From contig NZ_FWXX01000002.1 of NCBI RefSeq assembly GCF_900176475.1, forward strand, positions 322,560-386,559: a stretch of DNA of 64,000 nt, written 5' to 3'. Below, piece after piece: positions 39,578-49,777 of the stretch. The translations under genes and the position numbers were made by a program. Under the pieces are notes generated by a model. That model was not told where the DNA came from. It saw nothing but the letters and a program-made list of their open reading frames with translations, and searched no databases. Every line of letters starts with the position of its first letter. Position 1 is the stretch's first letter. Source of the stretch: Tropicibacter naphthalenivorans (GTDB lineage Bacteria > Pseudomonadota > Alphaproteobacteria > Rhodobacterales > Rhodobacteraceae).

Positions 39578-39610
39578 TTATCGTCGAAGCGAAGGGAACC
39601 TGCGGGTCAT
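39578..39610 (-). CDS. Candidate Arg-rich leader peptide upstream of argC
   Basis: The minus-strand frame encodes [10 protein letters not shown] and stops at TAA, with AGGAG 7-8 nt before the ATG. Four of ten residues are Arg, two of them consecutive CGA codons just before the stop. Downstream, CGCGCAA-GCGGAT-TTGCGCG (39544-39563) can form a 7-bp hairpin followed by a pyrimidine-rich stretch, then argC. The arrangement resembles amino-acid attenuators. The U tract is weak, so coupling to Rho or to argC translation is as likely as intrinsic termination. Confidence 0.45.
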   Translation of the reverse strand: MTRRFPSLRR

Positions 39611-39778
39611 GTCGTGTCTCCTGTTGGGGGCGCGATACCAGAGGGGGGCGCGCCGATCAAGGGCCGGATTGCCGGGTGATGCCCCCGGAGGAGACTATGC
39701 CTTTGCGCCGCCCCCATTGAAGTTTTCATTAAGATTTTACTGAAACGCTGTTTGTCGGGGGTAGAGATGGAGGGTGTT

Positions 39779-40201
39779 ATGAAACGGTGTATCTATATCA
39801 GTCACACGCGCAACCGTCTTGCTGAACAAGATCTGGACGACCTGTTGCTGCACGTGTGGCGGCGCAACCAGATCGAACAGATCACAGGGCTGCTGCTGTA
39901 TAAATCCAAGACCTTCTTTCAGGTGATCGAAGGGCCGGACGAAAACGTCGATCGCGTCATCGACCGGGTGTTCCATGATCCGCGTCACTTCAAGATGAAG
40001 GTTCTGTCCGAACATCCGGGCACGCGCCGCCGCTTTCCCGGCTGGCACATGGGCTTTCGGCGGCTGTACACCAAGCCGATCGCCCATGAGAGCTATTTCA
40101 GCCTGACCCGCCGCGCGCTGGAGGCGCGCATTCCCAAAGGGGCCGCGCAAGAGCTGATCATGCTTTTGCGCAGCTATGGAGAGGCCAAGCTGGCGGCCTG
40201 A
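39779..40201 (+). CDS. BLUF-domain blue-light photoreceptor (single domain)
   Basis: The product is 140 residues from ATG 39779 (MKRCIYISHTRNRL), with GGAGG 5 nt upstream; in-frame TTG and ATG codons up to 27 nt earlier are less well placed. The flavin-binding BLUF residues are Tyr6, Asn30 and Gln48 (FFQVIEG), with the same spacing (24 and 18 residues) as Tyr21, Asn45 and Gln63 of AppA. A Trp lies in FPGWHMGF. About 45 C-terminal residues form a helical cap. No output domain is attached, so signalling must act through a partner protein. Confidence 0.93.
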   Translation: MKRCIYISHTRNRLAEQDLDDLLLHVWRRNQIEQITGLLLYKSKTFFQVIEGPDENVDRVIDRVFHDPRHFKMKVLSEHPGTRRRFPGWHMGFRRLYTKPIAHESYFSLTRRALEARIPKGAAQELIMLLRSYGEAKLAA

Positions 40202-40236
40202 AAATCAGCCTTGAACAGGCCAGCCTTTGGCCTGCC

Positions 40237-41049
40237 TCAGGCCGAAATGAACTCGACCTTGCGGCGCAGGAATTGCGTCGCATGGCGCGACACCTTGGCC
40301 GGATCGCCGGTGGTCAGGAAAGAGGACTCGGTCCCCGATCCCAGCATATCCGGGTGGCGCGTCAGGTAATCGGCCAGCGATTCCGCCACCAGATTGGCCT
40401 GCGAGTAGACCTTGACCCCCTGCCCCAGCGCGTCCTGAAAAATGTCCTGCATCAACGGGTAATGCGTACAGCCAAGGATCGCCGCTTCGGGGGTGGGCAT
40501 CTTGCGCATCAAGGCGTCCACATGGCTGCGCACCAGCGCTTCGGCCAGGATCATGTCGCCGTCTTCGATGGCATCCACCAGACCGCCGCAGGCCTGCGCT
40601 TCGACGTCGACACCGATGGCGCGAAAGGCAAGCTCGCGCTGAAAGGCCCGGCTGCGCACGGTGGCGGGTGTTGCGAACAACGCCACGTGTTTGACGTCAA
40701 CTTCGCGCGGCGGAGAGTTGTCGCCCCACTGCCGTTCGGTCAGCGCCTCAATCAGCGGCACAAAGACACCCAAGACGCGCTTGTCGGTCGGGATCCAGCT
40801 TTCCTGCATCCGCCGCAGCGCCGCCGCCGACGCGGTGTTACACGCCAAAATCACCAGATCGCAGCCCGCGTCCCACAGCCGTTCCACCGCCTTGGTGGTC
40901 AGGTTGTAAACGTCATCGGCGTCGCGCACGCCATAGGGCGCGTGGGCGTTGTCGCCGAAATAGACCAGCGGCAGATCGGGCAAGCGCTTGCTCACCGCGT
41001 CCAGAACCGTCAGCCCGCCAAGGCCAGAGTCAAAAATACCAACGGCCAT
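40237..41049 (-). CDS. murI: Glutamate racemase
   Basis: The product is 270 residues from ATG 41049 ([16 protein letters not shown]), with AGGAGA 8 nt upstream. It makes D-glutamate for peptidoglycan. Asp7-Ser in FDSGLGG, Cys70 in LACNTASA and the second catalytic Cys in ILGCTHYPL are in place. It follows the acyltransferase gene by 16 nt in the same direction and is probably co-transcribed. Confidence 0.95.
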   Translation of the reverse strand: MAVGIFDSGLGGLTVLDAVSKRLPDLPLVYFGDNAHAPYGVRDADDVYNLTTKAVERLWDAGCDLVILACNTASAAALRRMQESWIPTDKRVLGVFVPLIEALTERQWGDNSPPREVDVKHVALFATPATVRSRAFQRELAFRAIGVDVEAQACGGLVDAIEDGDMILAEALVRSHVDALMRKMPTPEAAILGCTHYPLMQDIFQDALGQGVKVYSQANLVAESLADYLTRHPDMLGSGTESSFLTTGDPAKVSRHATQFLRRKVEFISA

Positions 41050-41065
41050 TGCCTGCTCTCCTCGC

Positions 41066-41962
41066 TTAATACCGGCGTGGTTGCCCACCGCTGCGATGTT
41101 TTTCTTCGAATTCGTACCCGTACTCAAAGGATTTTACCGGGTCCGGCGATAAACCATAAGTGGCTTTTCGCAGGAAATCCATAAGGCCGCGTGTATCTGC
41201 GGCATGTGCGGCGATTTGGTGCGGGGGGATGGGCTGGCCTACGGCGATGCGCACCGGGGTGTCGACGCGTTTGCGGAACTCCTTGATCAGCAGGCCCATG
41301 CGCAGGGTCGTGTGCAGATGGCTGGCGATCTGGAACAGCCGAGAGGTGTGCCCATCGAAATAGATCGGCACCACCTGCGCGCCGGACTTGGCAATCATGC
41401 GGGCGGTGAAACTGCGCCAGCCGGGGTCCATGGGCGCGCCAAAGGGCGTCGCCGCGGTGGCCACCGTGCCACCGGGAAAGATGCCGATGCAGCCTCCCTG
41501 CCCCAGATAGTCCAGCGCGGTCTTGCGGGTGGTCAGGTTGAGGCGCACGGCCTCTTTGCTCTCGGCAAAGTCGATGGGCAGAATGACGCGGTTCAGATCC
41601 GGCGCGTTGCTGAACACGCGGTGCGCAAGGATGCGAAAATCGCCGCGCGTCTGCGAGAGCAGATGCCCGAGCATGAGCCCGTCGAGAATGCCATAAGGAT
41701 GGTTGGCGATGGCAATCACCGGGCCGTCTTGCGGGATATTGTCCAGACTGCCGCCAATCACCTCAAGCCGCAGCCCGTAGCGATCGACCATCACCTGCCA
41801 AAAGTCGCGGCCCCGCGCGATGTCATCTTGGTAGCCTGCAGCGCGGCGGATCAGCCCCACGCGCCCGGTGGCGTTTTCCATCAGCCGGATCACCGCCCGC
41901 CCGCCGCGCGTCTGCGCCGAATGGGCATACGAAATGTCTCGGGCGATCTGTTTGTCGCGCAT
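41066..41962 (-). CDS. Lysophospholipid acyltransferase family protein (PlsC-like)
   Basis: The product is 298 residues. The acyltransferase motif [15 protein letters not shown] (the NHPxGxxDG variant) and [16 protein letters not shown] are those of PlsC/OlsA-type enzymes that acylate lysophospholipids or lyso-ornithine lipid. The family motif is HX5D, not the classical HX4D, as in hemolysin-related and OlsA-like acyltransferases. It has no signal peptide. It precedes murI in a likely operon. Confidence 0.85.
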   Translation of the reverse strand: MRDKQIARDISYAHSAQTRGGRAVIRLMENATGRVGLIRRAAGYQDDIARGRDFWQVMVDRYGLRLEVIGGSLDNIPQDGPVIAIANHPYGILDGLMLGHLLSQTRGDFRILAHRVFSNAPDLNRVILPIDFAESKEAVRLNLTTRKTALDYLGQGGCIGIFPGGTVATAATPFGAPMDPGWRSFTARMIAKSGAQVVPIYFDGHTSRLFQIASHLHTTLRMGLLIKEFRKRVDTPVRIAVGQPIPPHQIAAHAADTRGLMDFLRKATYGLSPDPVKSFEYGYEFEEKHRSGGQPRRY

Positions 41963-42028
41963 CTCAGCGCTCCGGTCTGGGTCTGGTCAGGCAGGGTTTA
42001 GCGTGCGCGCCCCCGCCTGACCAGAGCC

Positions 42029-45000
42029 TTACTCCGCCGCTTTGGCCAAGGGCGCGGGGCCGGTGCGCAGAGCGTTCAGCAGCTCCTCACGGCGCTTGGC
42101 GGCCTTGGCCTCATTTTCTTGCTTAACGGGGCCAAAGCCCCTGATCTGCAGGGGCAATTCCGCCAGAGCCCGCAGGGCATCGGGGTTGGCATCGGCCTTG
42201 GGCAGCCATTCGCGCATGTCCGCCTCGTACTGTTTGATCAGCGCGCGCTCCATCCGCCGCTCATCGGTGCGGCCAAAAGGATCGAAAGGTGTGCCGCGCA
42301 AGACTTTGAGTTTGCTCAGAAGTTTGAAGTTCCTCAGCATCCCTTCGCCGTAGGTCTTTTTCATCGGACGGCCATCGCTGCCGATCTTGGTCAAGAGTGG
42401 CGGCGCAAGGTGAAAGGACATCTCGAAATCGCCGTCAAAGGCCTCTTGCGCCTTTGCGCGGGTGTCCAGCGCCAGACGGGCGACCTCGTATTCGTCCTTA
42501 TAAGACAACAGCTTATGATAGCCTTTTGCCACGGCTTCGCGCAGGGCCTCATCGGCGATGCTGTCCACCAGCTTGCGATAGCGTTTGGCCAGACGCTTGT
42601 TCTGATACCGGGTCAGATGGGCTGCGCGGAAGGCAATTTTTTCCTCTAGAGTCTTGGGCTTAGAGACCACTTTTGGTGTGATCAGCGCTGCCGCCTGATC
42701 CGGGTGCAGCATCGCCCAACGGCCCAGTTCGAAGGCGCGCAGGTTCTTGTCCACCGCCGCGCCGTTCAGCCGGATCGCCTGCGTGATGGCGTCATGGGTC
42801 AGCGGCACGAGGCCGTTCTGCCACGCCGCCCCAAGGATCATCACGTTGGAAAAGATGCTGTCCCCAAGCGTCGCCTTGGCCAGTTCCGAGGCGTCGAACA
42901 GGCGCACACGGTCTTGAAGTCTTGCCTCAAGAGCAAGCTGCAACCTATCGACAGGCAAGGAAAATTCCGTGTTGCGGGTAAATTCCCCGGTGATGATCTC
43001 ATGCGCGTTGACCACCGCGCCCGTGCGGCCCGTCCGGGTCAGGCCCAGCGTCTTGGCCCCGGCGGAAACCACCAGATCGCCGCCGATCAAGGCGTCTGCC
43101 TCACCGGTCGCCACCCGCACCGCCGAGATGTCCTCGGGGCGTTCGGCAAGCCGCAAGTGGATGTGCACCGCGCCGCCCTTTTGCGCGAGGCCCGCCATCT
43201 CCATCATGGCCGCACCCTTGCCGTCGATCTGCGCCGCCTGCGCCAGCACCGCGCCGATGGTCACAACCCCGGTGCCGCCGACGCCGGTGATGACCACGTT
43301 ATGGGTGCCTTCGATCGTCGGCAGCGTCGGCAAAGGCATGTCCGGCAGGTCCACATCGGTGGTCTGCGCGCGCTTGATCTGCGCGCCCTTCAACGTGACG
43401 AATGACGGGCAAAACCCTCTGAGACAAGAGAAATCCTTGTTGCAAGAGCTTTGGTCGATGGCCCGTTTGCGGCCCAGCTCGGTTTCCACCGGCACGATGG
43501 ACACGCAGTTGGATTGCACGCCGCAATCGCCGCAGCCCTCACAGATGTCGGTGTTGATGAACACCCGCTGGTCCGGGTCCGGGAAGGTGCCGCGCTTGCG
43601 CCGCCGCCGCTTTTCCGCCGCGCAGGTCTGGACATAGAGCAAGACCGACACGCCGGGGGTTTGCGCCAGCTTTTTCTGCACCGCGTCCAGATCGGCACGC
43701 TCGTGTGCGTCGATCCCTTTTGGGAAGGTGCCGAGGTCGATTTCTTCTTTTTCATCATAGACTAAGGCGACGGTCTTCACCCCCATCGCCAAGACTTCGG
43801 CGGCGATGCGCTGCGCGGACAAGCCGCCCTCGTTTGCTTGACCGCCGGTCATGGCGACCGCGTCGTTGTAGAGGATCTTGTAGGTGATGGTTGTCCCCGC
43901 CGCCAGCGCCGCGCGGATCGCCTGCACGCCGGAATGGTTGTACGTTCCGTCGCCCAAGTTCTGGAAAACATGGGGCGTTTTCGAAAACGGCGCTTCGCCG
44001 ATCCAGTTCGCGCCCTCGCCGCCCATGTGGGTAAAGCCGATGGTATCGCGGTCCATCCACTGCGCCATGTAGTGACAGCCGATCCCGGCGTAGGCGCGGC
44101 TGCCCTCGGGCACCTTGGTCGAGGAATTGTGCGGACAGCCAGAGCAGAAATAGGGGATGCGCGCGGCGATCTCTTGGGCGTTGTCCGCCTTGGTCGCTTC
44201 GTCAATGGCTTGCAGGCCGGCCTTGATGCGGTCGGTGCCGCGGCCTTCTTCCACAAGGATATCGCCCAGCTTTTGCGCGATCCAGACCGGGTCCAGCGCG
44301 CCCTTGGTGGGGAACAACTCCTCGCGGTGCAGCGCCCCAGCGCCGCCCTTGTACCAGCCGTAAACGCGGCGGCCCCGGCGGTCGTCAAAGATCGCCTCCT
44401 TGACCTGCACCTCGATCAGCTTGCGCTTTTCCTCGACGATGACAATCAGGTCGAGCCCCTCGGCCCAGTCGTGGAAACCGCGCATGTCCAGAGGGAAGGT
44501 TTGCCCGACTTTATAAGTGGTTATGCCAAGACGTTCAGCCTCTGCCTCATCTATGCCCAGCAGGCTCAGCGCGTGCAGAAGGTCGAGCCAGTTCTTGCCC
44601 GCAGAGACAAAGCCGATCTTGGCGCCGGGCTTGCCCCAGACGCGTTTGTCCATCTTGTTGGCGTGGGAAAAGGCCTCGGCGGCAAAGCGTTTATACTCGA
44701 TCATCCGCGCCTCTTGGGCGTGGGGCGTGTCGAGCAGACGGATGTTCAGCCCGCCTTCGGGCATGTCGAATTTCGGCGTCACCAGTTGCACGCGATCGGG
44801 GCGGCCATCGACGACGGCGGTGGCTTCGACCGTGTCCTTCATGGTCTTGAGGCCGACCCAGACCCCGGCAAAGCGCGACAGGGCGTAGGCGTAGATCCCG
44901 TAGTCGAGGATTTCCTGCACGCCTGCGGGCGAGACCACGGGCATATAGGCGTCGACCATGGCCCATTCGGATTGGTGCAACACGGTCGAGGATTCGCCGG

Positions 45001-45445
45001 TGTGATCGTCCCCCATGGCCATGATGACGCCGCCATGCGCGGACGTCCCGGCCATGTTGGCGTGGCGCATCACATCGCCCGACCGATCCACCCCCGGCCC
45101 CTTGCCGTACCACAGGCCAAAGACGCCGTCGAACTTGCCCTGCCCGCGCAGCTCGGCCTGTTGCGCGCCCCACAAAGAGGTCGCCGCGAGGTCTTCGTTC
45201 AGGCCTTCCTGAAAGGTGATGTCGGCGGCGCTCAACACCTTTTCAGCGCGCCTCATCTGCAGGTCGACGGCCCCAAGGGGCGAGCCACGGTAGCCCGTAC
45301 AAAACCCGGCGGTGTTCAGCCCCGCGGCGGTGTCGCGCGCCTTTTGCATGAGCATCATCCGCACCAAGGCTTGGGTGCCATTTAACAAGACCGTCTCTTT
45401 GGACAGGTCAAAGCGGTCGTTCAGGGTAATCTGCTGCGTTCCCAT
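42029..45445 (-). CDS. Indolepyruvate ferredoxin oxidoreductase, fused alpha and beta subunits
   Basis: The product is 1138 residues. It oxidatively decarboxylates aryl-pyruvates from amino acid catabolism to aryl-acetyl-CoA with thiamine diphosphate. Residues 1 to about 390 are the pyrimidine-binding domain; residues 430-620 are the TPP-binding domain (GIGCHYMAQWMD, GDGTYNHSG); a ferredoxin-like cysteine cluster follows (NTDICEGCGDCGVQSNCVS); the C-terminal third is the gamma domain (ITGVGGTGVVTIGAVLAQAA). This single-chain form is common in aerobic proteobacteria. It is divergent from a LysR gene. Confidence 0.93.
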   Translation of the reverse strand: MGTQQITLNDRFDLSKETVLLNGTQALVRMMLMQKARDTAAGLNTAGFCTGYRGSPLGAVDLQMRRAEKVLSAADITFQEGLNEDLAATSLWGAQQAELRGQGKFDGVFGLWYGKGPGVDRSGDVMRHANMAGTSAHGGVIMAMGDDHTGESSTVLHQSEWAMVDAYMPVVSPAGVQEILDYGIYAYALSRFAGVWVGLKTMKDTVEATAVVDGRPDRVQLVTPKFDMPEGGLNIRLLDTPHAQEARMIEYKRFAAEAFSHANKMDKRVWGKPGAKIGFVSAGKNWLDLLHALSLLGIDEAEAERLGITTYKVGQTFPLDMRGFHDWAEGLDLIVIVEEKRKLIEVQVKEAIFDDRRGRRVYGWYKGGAGALHREELFPTKGALDPVWIAQKLGDILVEEGRGTDRIKAGLQAIDEATKADNAQEIAARIPYFCSGCPHNSSTKVPEGSRAYAGIGCHYMAQWMDRDTIGFTHMGGEGANWIGEAPFSKTPHVFQNLGDGTYNHSGVQAIRAALAAGTTITYKILYNDAVAMTGGQANEGGLSAQRIAAEVLAMGVKTVALVYDEKEEIDLGTFPKGIDAHERADLDAVQKKLAQTPGVSVLLYVQTCAAEKRRRRKRGTFPDPDQRVFINTDICEGCGDCGVQSNCVSIVPVETELGRKRAIDQSSCNKDFSCLRGFCPSFVTLKGAQIKRAQTTDVDLPDMPLPTLPTIEGTHNVVITGVGGTGVVTIGAVLAQAAQIDGKGAAMMEMAGLAQKGGAVHIHLRLAERPEDISAVRVATGEADALIGGDLVVSAGAKTLGLTRTGRTGAVVNAHEIITGEFTRNTEFSLPVDRLQLALEARLQDRVRLFDASELAKATLGDSIFSNVMILGAAWQNGLVPLTHDAITQAIRLNGAAVDKNLRAFELGRWAMLHPDQAAALITPKVVSKPKTLEEKIAFRAAHLTRYQNKRLAKRYRKLVDSIADEALREAVAKGYHKLLSYKDEYEVARLALDTRAKAQEAFDGDFEMSFHLAPPLLTKIGSDGRPMKKTYGEGMLRNFKLLSKLKVLRGTPFDPFGRTDERRMERALIKQYEADMREWLPKADANPDALRALAELPLQIRGFGPVKQENEAKAAKRREELLNALRTGPAPLAKAAE

Positions 45446-45610
45446 TTGGCGCCTCCCAACGCTGAATGTGTGTGCATTAAGATCAAATGTAGGTCACATA
45501 TTCTGACCCGAACAGGAAAATTTTCTTCATTTTCGGCGCTTAGGCAAAGTTGCCCCTAAACATTTTATTTATGACTGATAGGTAGTCTACGAGAAATCAA
45601 AGTTATCGGT

Positions 45611-46516
45611 ATGGACTGGGACAAGCTAAGAATATTTCACGCGGTTGCCGACGCTGGCAGCCTAACTCATGCAGGCGATACGCTGCATTTGTCGCAAAGT
45701 GCCGTCTCGCGACAGATTCGCTCGCTTGAGGAATCGCTGAACACCACCCTGTTCCACCGCCATGCGCGGGGGCTGATCCTGACCGAACAGGGTGAGCTTC
45801 TGTTCGATGCCACGCAGTCGATGCTCAAGCGGATCGACGCCGCAACCGCGCGCATTCGCGACTCTGAGGAAGAGGTGTTTGGCAAGCTGCGGGTGACCAC
45901 CACCGCCGGGTTCGGCGCGCTGTGGCTGGCGCCCCGTCTGGCCAAACTTTACGAAAGCTACCCGGACCTGAACATCGATCTGATGCTCGAAGAGCGGGTT
46001 TTGGACCTGCCCATGCGCGAGGCCGACGTGGCCATCCGGATGAAGGAACCCAGCCAGGCGGACCTGGTGCGCAAGCGGCTGATGTCCATTCGGATGCGGC
46101 TTTATGCGTCGCCCGAATATCTCGCCGCGCATGGCGAGCCGAAAACCATCGAAGACATGGCCAAGCATCGCCTGATTTGCCAGAACCCAAGCTCGGCGCA
46201 GGTGTCGGCGGGGATGCTGCTGATCCAGGAGCTGCTGACCCACGACGTGGAACAGACGCTGACGGTGAACAACTACTTTGGCGTGTTGCAGGCGGTGATC
46301 TCGAATCTGGGGATCGGCGTGCTGCCCGACTACATCATCGAGGATTTCCCGACCGTCGTGCGCGTGCTGCCTGATATCGAATCGGGCGAGGTACCTGTTT
46401 TTCTGGCATATCCAGAAGAATTGCGCCAATCCAAGCGCGTGGCGGCCTTTCGCGATTTCGTTCAAGAGGAAATCATGGCACACCGCAGGTCTCGCAAGGC
46501 GATGGGGGCCGACTGA
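45611..46516 (+). CDS. LysR-family transcriptional regulator
   Basis: The product is 301 residues (MDWDKLRIFHAVADAGSLTHAG). The N-terminal winged helix-turn-helix LHLSQSAVSRQIRSLEESL and the full substrate-binding domain are visible. It is divergent from the indolepyruvate oxidoreductase gene across a 165-bp gap with two candidate sites: the palindrome GAAAATTTTC (45516-45525) and GACT-GATAGGT-AGTC (45573-45587), close to its own start. Control of the oxidoreductase is likely from position. Confidence 0.9.
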   Translation: MDWDKLRIFHAVADAGSLTHAGDTLHLSQSAVSRQIRSLEESLNTTLFHRHARGLILTEQGELLFDATQSMLKRIDAATARIRDSEEEVFGKLRVTTTAGFGALWLAPRLAKLYESYPDLNIDLMLEERVLDLPMREADVAIRMKEPSQADLVRKRLMSIRMRLYASPEYLAAHGEPKTIEDMAKHRLICQNPSSAQVSAGMLLIQELLTHDVEQTLTVNNYFGVLQAVISNLGIGVLPDYIIEDFPTVVRVLPDIESGEVPVFLAYPEELRQSKRVAAFRDFVQEEIMAHRRSRKAMGAD

Positions 46517-46630
46517 CCACACCAATAAATTGCAAAATCCAGTGTGGTATGCACGTCACGCATAGCGGAATTGCTGCATGTGCGACATGATATGTCTTGC
46601 TTGAATCATTCTCGATGCAATAATGGGCAG

Positions 46631-46710
46631 GTGACGATGAAATGCAGCCGCGTTTTATCGCCAACCTCCCTGTTGGACTACGGCCGAGCTTTGCGCTCGG
46701 CCTTTTTTTT
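46631..46710 (+). ncRNA. Candidate small RNA (about 80 nt), mmgR/suhB-like
   Basis: A promoter-like TTGCTT-N16-AATAAT (46597-46624) precedes about 80 nt that fold as: a 5' stem CGATGAAA with TTTTATCG, a small hairpin exposing CCTCCC in its loop (CCAA-cctccctg-TTGG), then a strong terminator. No open frame with a ribosome site fits. Size, terminator and the exposed CCUCCC recall the alphaproteobacterial mmgR/suhB (RF00519) RNAs; assignment to that family is uncertain. The region 46517-46817 otherwise holds nothing but the purL promoter. Confidence 0.55.
46682..46710 (+). terminator. Strong intrinsic terminator (small RNA / LysR gene)
   Basis: GGCCGAGC-TTTGC-GCTCGGCC followed by eight T. It stands 165 nt after the LysR stop codon, so it more likely ends a separate short RNA than the LysR message alone. 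Confidence 0.93.
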
Positions 46711-46817
46711 CGCCGCAGCGCAGCGCAAACCCCGACTGTCTATGCCATTGCCCCGGCGCGCCCCTTGTCATAAGGAAGGCGCAATCCGCATCTGACGCAT
46801 ATGACAGGGACCCTCCC

Positions 46818-48977
46818 ATGCAAGAGCCCGCCATCACCGAAGACCTGATCGCAGCCCACGGCATCAAGCCCGAGGAATACGCCGAAATCCTGCGTATCAT
46901 GAACCGAGAGCCGACCTTCACCGAGCTGGGCATCTTTTCCGCCATGTGGAACGAGCATTGTTCTTACAAATCGTCGAAAATCCACCTCAAGGGTCTGCCG
47001 ACCACTGGCCCGCAGGTCATCTGCGGCCCCGGCGAGAACGCCGGCGTGGTGGACATTGGCGACGGTCAGGCCGTGGTCTTTAAGATGGAAAGCCACAACC
47101 ACCCGTCCTACATCGAACCCTATCAGGGCGCGGCGACCGGCGTTGGCGGCATCCTGCGTGACGTGTTCACCATGGGTGCGCGCCCGATTGCGGCGATGAA
47201 CTCGCTGTCGTTTGGCGAAAAGGACCATCCGAAAACCCGCCAGCTGGTGCACGGCGTGGTCGAGGGTGTCGGCGGCTACGGCAACGCGTTCGGCGTGCCC
47301 ACCGTGGGCGGCGAAGTGCGCTTTCACCCCGCTTATAATGGCAACTGTCTGGTCAACGCCTTTGCGGCGGGTCTGGCCGATGCGGACAAGATCTTCTACT
47401 CGGCGGCCAGCGGCGTCGGTCGCCCGGTGGTGTACCTTGGCGCAAAAACCGGCCGTGACGGCGTCGGCGGCGCGACCATGGCCTCGGCCGAGTTCGACGA
47501 GACCATCGAGGAAAAGCGCCCCACCGTTCAGGTCGGCGACCCCTTCACCGAAAAGCGCCTGATGGAAGCCACGCTGGAGCTGATGCAGACCGGCGCGGTG
47601 ATCTCGATCCAGGATATGGGCGCGGCGGGTCTGACCTGTTCGGCGGTGGAAATGGGCGACAAGGGCAAGCTGGGCATCCGGCTGGACCTGGAAAACGTCC
47701 CCCAGCGCGAAGAGAACATGACCGCCTATGAAATGATGCTGTCCGAGTCTCAGGAACGCATGTTGATGGTGCTGGACCCCGCCAAAGAGGCCGAGGCCAA
47801 GGCCGTGTTCGACAAGTGGGACTTGGATTTCGCCATCGTGGGTGAAACCATCGCCGAAGACCGCTTTTTGATCATGCACAACGGCGTTTGCATGGCCGAC
47901 ATGCCGCTGTCGCGCCTGTCGTCCTCGGCCCCCGAATACGACCGCCCGTGGGAGCCGACCGCGCAAGCCGAAGAGCTTGCCGACGTGCCGCAGATCGACG
48001 CCATCGACGGGCTCAAGGCGCTGCTGGCCACGCCGAACTACGCCTCGAAGGAGTGGGTGTACGAGCAATACGACAGCCAGGTGATGGCCGACACCATGCG
48101 TATCCCCGGCTTTGGCGCGGGTGTGATCCGCGTGGCAGGCACCGACAAGAAGCTGGCCTTCACCTCTGACGTGACCCCGCGCTACGTCAAGGCGAACCCC
48201 ATCGAGGGCGGCAAACAAGCGGTGGCCGAGGCCTATCGCAACCTGACCGCCGTGGGCGCGCTGCCGCTGGCGACCACCGACAACCTCAACTTTGGCAACC
48301 CCGAAAAGCCCGAGATCATGGGCCAGTTCGTGGGCGCGCTGAACGGCATTGGTCAGGCCTGCACCGCGCTGGACATGCCGATCGTGTCGGGCAACGTCTC
48401 GCTGTACAATGAGACCGACGGTCAGGGCATCCTGCCGACGCCGACCATTGGCGCGGTGGGTCTGATCGCCGCCGATGAGGAACCGATCCTTGATTACGCG
48501 CGCGACGGTCATGTGGCGCTGCTGGTCGGTGAAACAAACGGGCATCTGGGCCAGTCCGCTCTGCTGGCCGAGGTGTTCAACCGCACCGATGGCGACGCGC
48601 CGCACGTCGATCTGGCCGCAGAAAAGCGCAACGGCGAGTTCATCCGCAACAACCGCGCGTGGATCCGCTGCTGCACCGACCTGTCCGACGGCGGCCTTGC
48701 GCTGGCGGCGTTCGAGATGGCCGAAGCGTCCGGCGTGGGCGTTCAACTGGACATGGACGACACCCCGACCCTGTTCGGCGAAGATCAGGGCCGCTACCTG
48801 ATCTCGTGCAACTTTGACAGCGCCGAGGCGCTGATGAGCTTGGCAGCGCAAGCGGGTGTCACCATCACCAGCGTCGGCAAGTTCACCGGCGACACGGTGA
48901 AATTCGGCGGCTCCGAAGCCAGCTTGTCCGAGTTGCAGGCGATCTATCGCGGCACCTTTGGCGAGACCTTCGCGTAA
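46818..48977 (+). CDS. purL: Phosphoribosylformylglycinamidine synthase subunit PurL
   Basis: The product is 719 residues starting [16 protein letters not shown]. It makes FGAM from FGAR, glutamine and ATP in purine synthesis. This is the small PurL type without a glutaminase domain, so PurS and PurQ must be encoded elsewhere. Typical stretches are [56 protein letters not shown] and [18 protein letters not shown]. It has its own terminator (49025). Confidence 0.96.
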   Translation: MQEPAITEDLIAAHGIKPEEYAEILRIMNREPTFTELGIFSAMWNEHCSYKSSKIHLKGLPTTGPQVICGPGENAGVVDIGDGQAVVFKMESHNHPSYIEPYQGAATGVGGILRDVFTMGARPIAAMNSLSFGEKDHPKTRQLVHGVVEGVGGYGNAFGVPTVGGEVRFHPAYNGNCLVNAFAAGLADADKIFYSAASGVGRPVVYLGAKTGRDGVGGATMASAEFDETIEEKRPTVQVGDPFTEKRLMEATLELMQTGAVISIQDMGAAGLTCSAVEMGDKGKLGIRLDLENVPQREENMTAYEMMLSESQERMLMVLDPAKEAEAKAVFDKWDLDFAIVGETIAEDRFLIMHNGVCMADMPLSRLSSSAPEYDRPWEPTAQAEELADVPQIDAIDGLKALLATPNYASKEWVYEQYDSQVMADTMRIPGFGAGVIRVAGTDKKLAFTSDVTPRYVKANPIEGGKQAVAEAYRNLTAVGALPLATTDNLNFGNPEKPEIMGQFVGALNGIGQACTALDMPIVSGNVSLYNETDGQGILPTPTIGAVGLIAADEEPILDYARDGHVALLVGETNGHLGQSALLAEVFNRTDGDAPHVDLAAEKRNGEFIRNNRAWIRCCTDLSDGGLALAAFEMAEASGVGVQLDMDDTPTLFGEDQGRYLISCNFDSAEALMSLAAQAGVTITSVGKFTGDTVKFGGSEASLSELQAIYRGTFGETFA

Positions 48978-49024
48978 CCTCGCTTAGCTGCGGGCGGAAA
49001 AAGCCCCCACACCTTTATCCACAG

Positions 49025-49053
49025 CGCCCGGCCCCTTGTTGGCCGGGCGTTTT
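49025..49053 (+). terminator. Intrinsic terminator of purL
   Basis: CGCCCGGCC and GGCCGGGCG form a 9-bp stem around a 7-nt loop, followed by TTTT, 48 nt after the purL stop codon. Confidence 0.9.
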
Positions 49054-49102
49054 GGCTTTGTACGGGGTTTGTTTTTGCAGCGATTGCGCCCATATTCGAG
49101 GC

Positions 49103-49777
49103 ATGATCAAATTCACTCCGATCCTGCTGGCGATCCTGTATGCGCTTGTGAAATATCAATTTTCGGTCTGGCGGACCGGAAAGATGCTGGACGCGCAGTC
49201 GACAGAGCTGGCCGATCCCACGCTCAAGGCATTGATGGACCGCATGGCGCAGGCGCTGGAAGTGCCGCGGGTCAAAGTCCACATCTACGAAATCGCCCCG
49301 GTGAACGGTCTGGCCGCCCCCGATGGGCGCATTTTCATCACGCGCGGCATGTATGACAAATATCGGCGCGGCGAAATCACCGGCCCCGAGCTGTGCAGCG
49401 TGATCGCGCATGAGCTGGGGCATGTGGCCTTGGGGCATTCGCGGCGGCGGATGATCGACTTTTCCGGGCAGAATGCGCTGCGAGAGGCGCTTGGCATGGT
49501 GCTCGGCCGTTGGATTCCGGGGTTCGGCGTCGCGGTTGCGGGACTCTTGTCGAATATTCTGGCGGCCAAGCTGTCGCGCAGTGACGAGTACGAGGCAGAC
49601 GCCTATGCTGCCGCGTTGTTGCATAAGGCCGGGATCGGGATCGGGCCGCAAAAGGCCATGTTCACCAAGCTCGGCAGCGGCGGCGGGCCCGTCCCCGCTT
49701 GGCTGATGTCGCACCCGAAACCGGCGGAGCGGATCGAAGCCTTGGAGGCGCTCGAAGCGGGCTGGTCCCCTGTCTAG
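49103..49777 (+). CDS. M48-family metalloprotease
   Basis: The product is 224 residues from ATG 49103 (MIKFTPILLAILYALVKYQF). An N-terminal membrane helix is followed by the zinc motif H103-E-L-G-H107 and the third ligand in SDEYEADAYAAALL; a second hydrophobic stretch lies near residue 140 (WIPGFGVAVAGLLSNIL). This is the compact HtpX/Oma1-like type that degrades membrane proteins. It ends in a 4-nt overlap with the convergent HEAT-repeat gene. Confidence 0.9.
   Translation: MIKFTPILLAILYALVKYQFSVWRTGKMLDAQSTELADPTLKALMDRMAQALEVPRVKVHIYEIAPVNGLAAPDGRIFITRGMYDKYRRGEITGPELCSVIAHELGHVALGHSRRRMIDFSGQNALREALGMVLGRWIPGFGVAVAGLLSNILAAKLSRSDEYEADAYAAALLHKAGIGIGPQKAMFTKLGSGGGPVPAWLMSHPKPAERIEALEALEAGWSPV

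Noticed and set aside
43838-45385. 515-codon plus-strand frame inside the indolepyruvate oxidoreductase gene
   Set aside because: Antisense shadow of a clear 1138-residue enzyme, with low-complexity translation.
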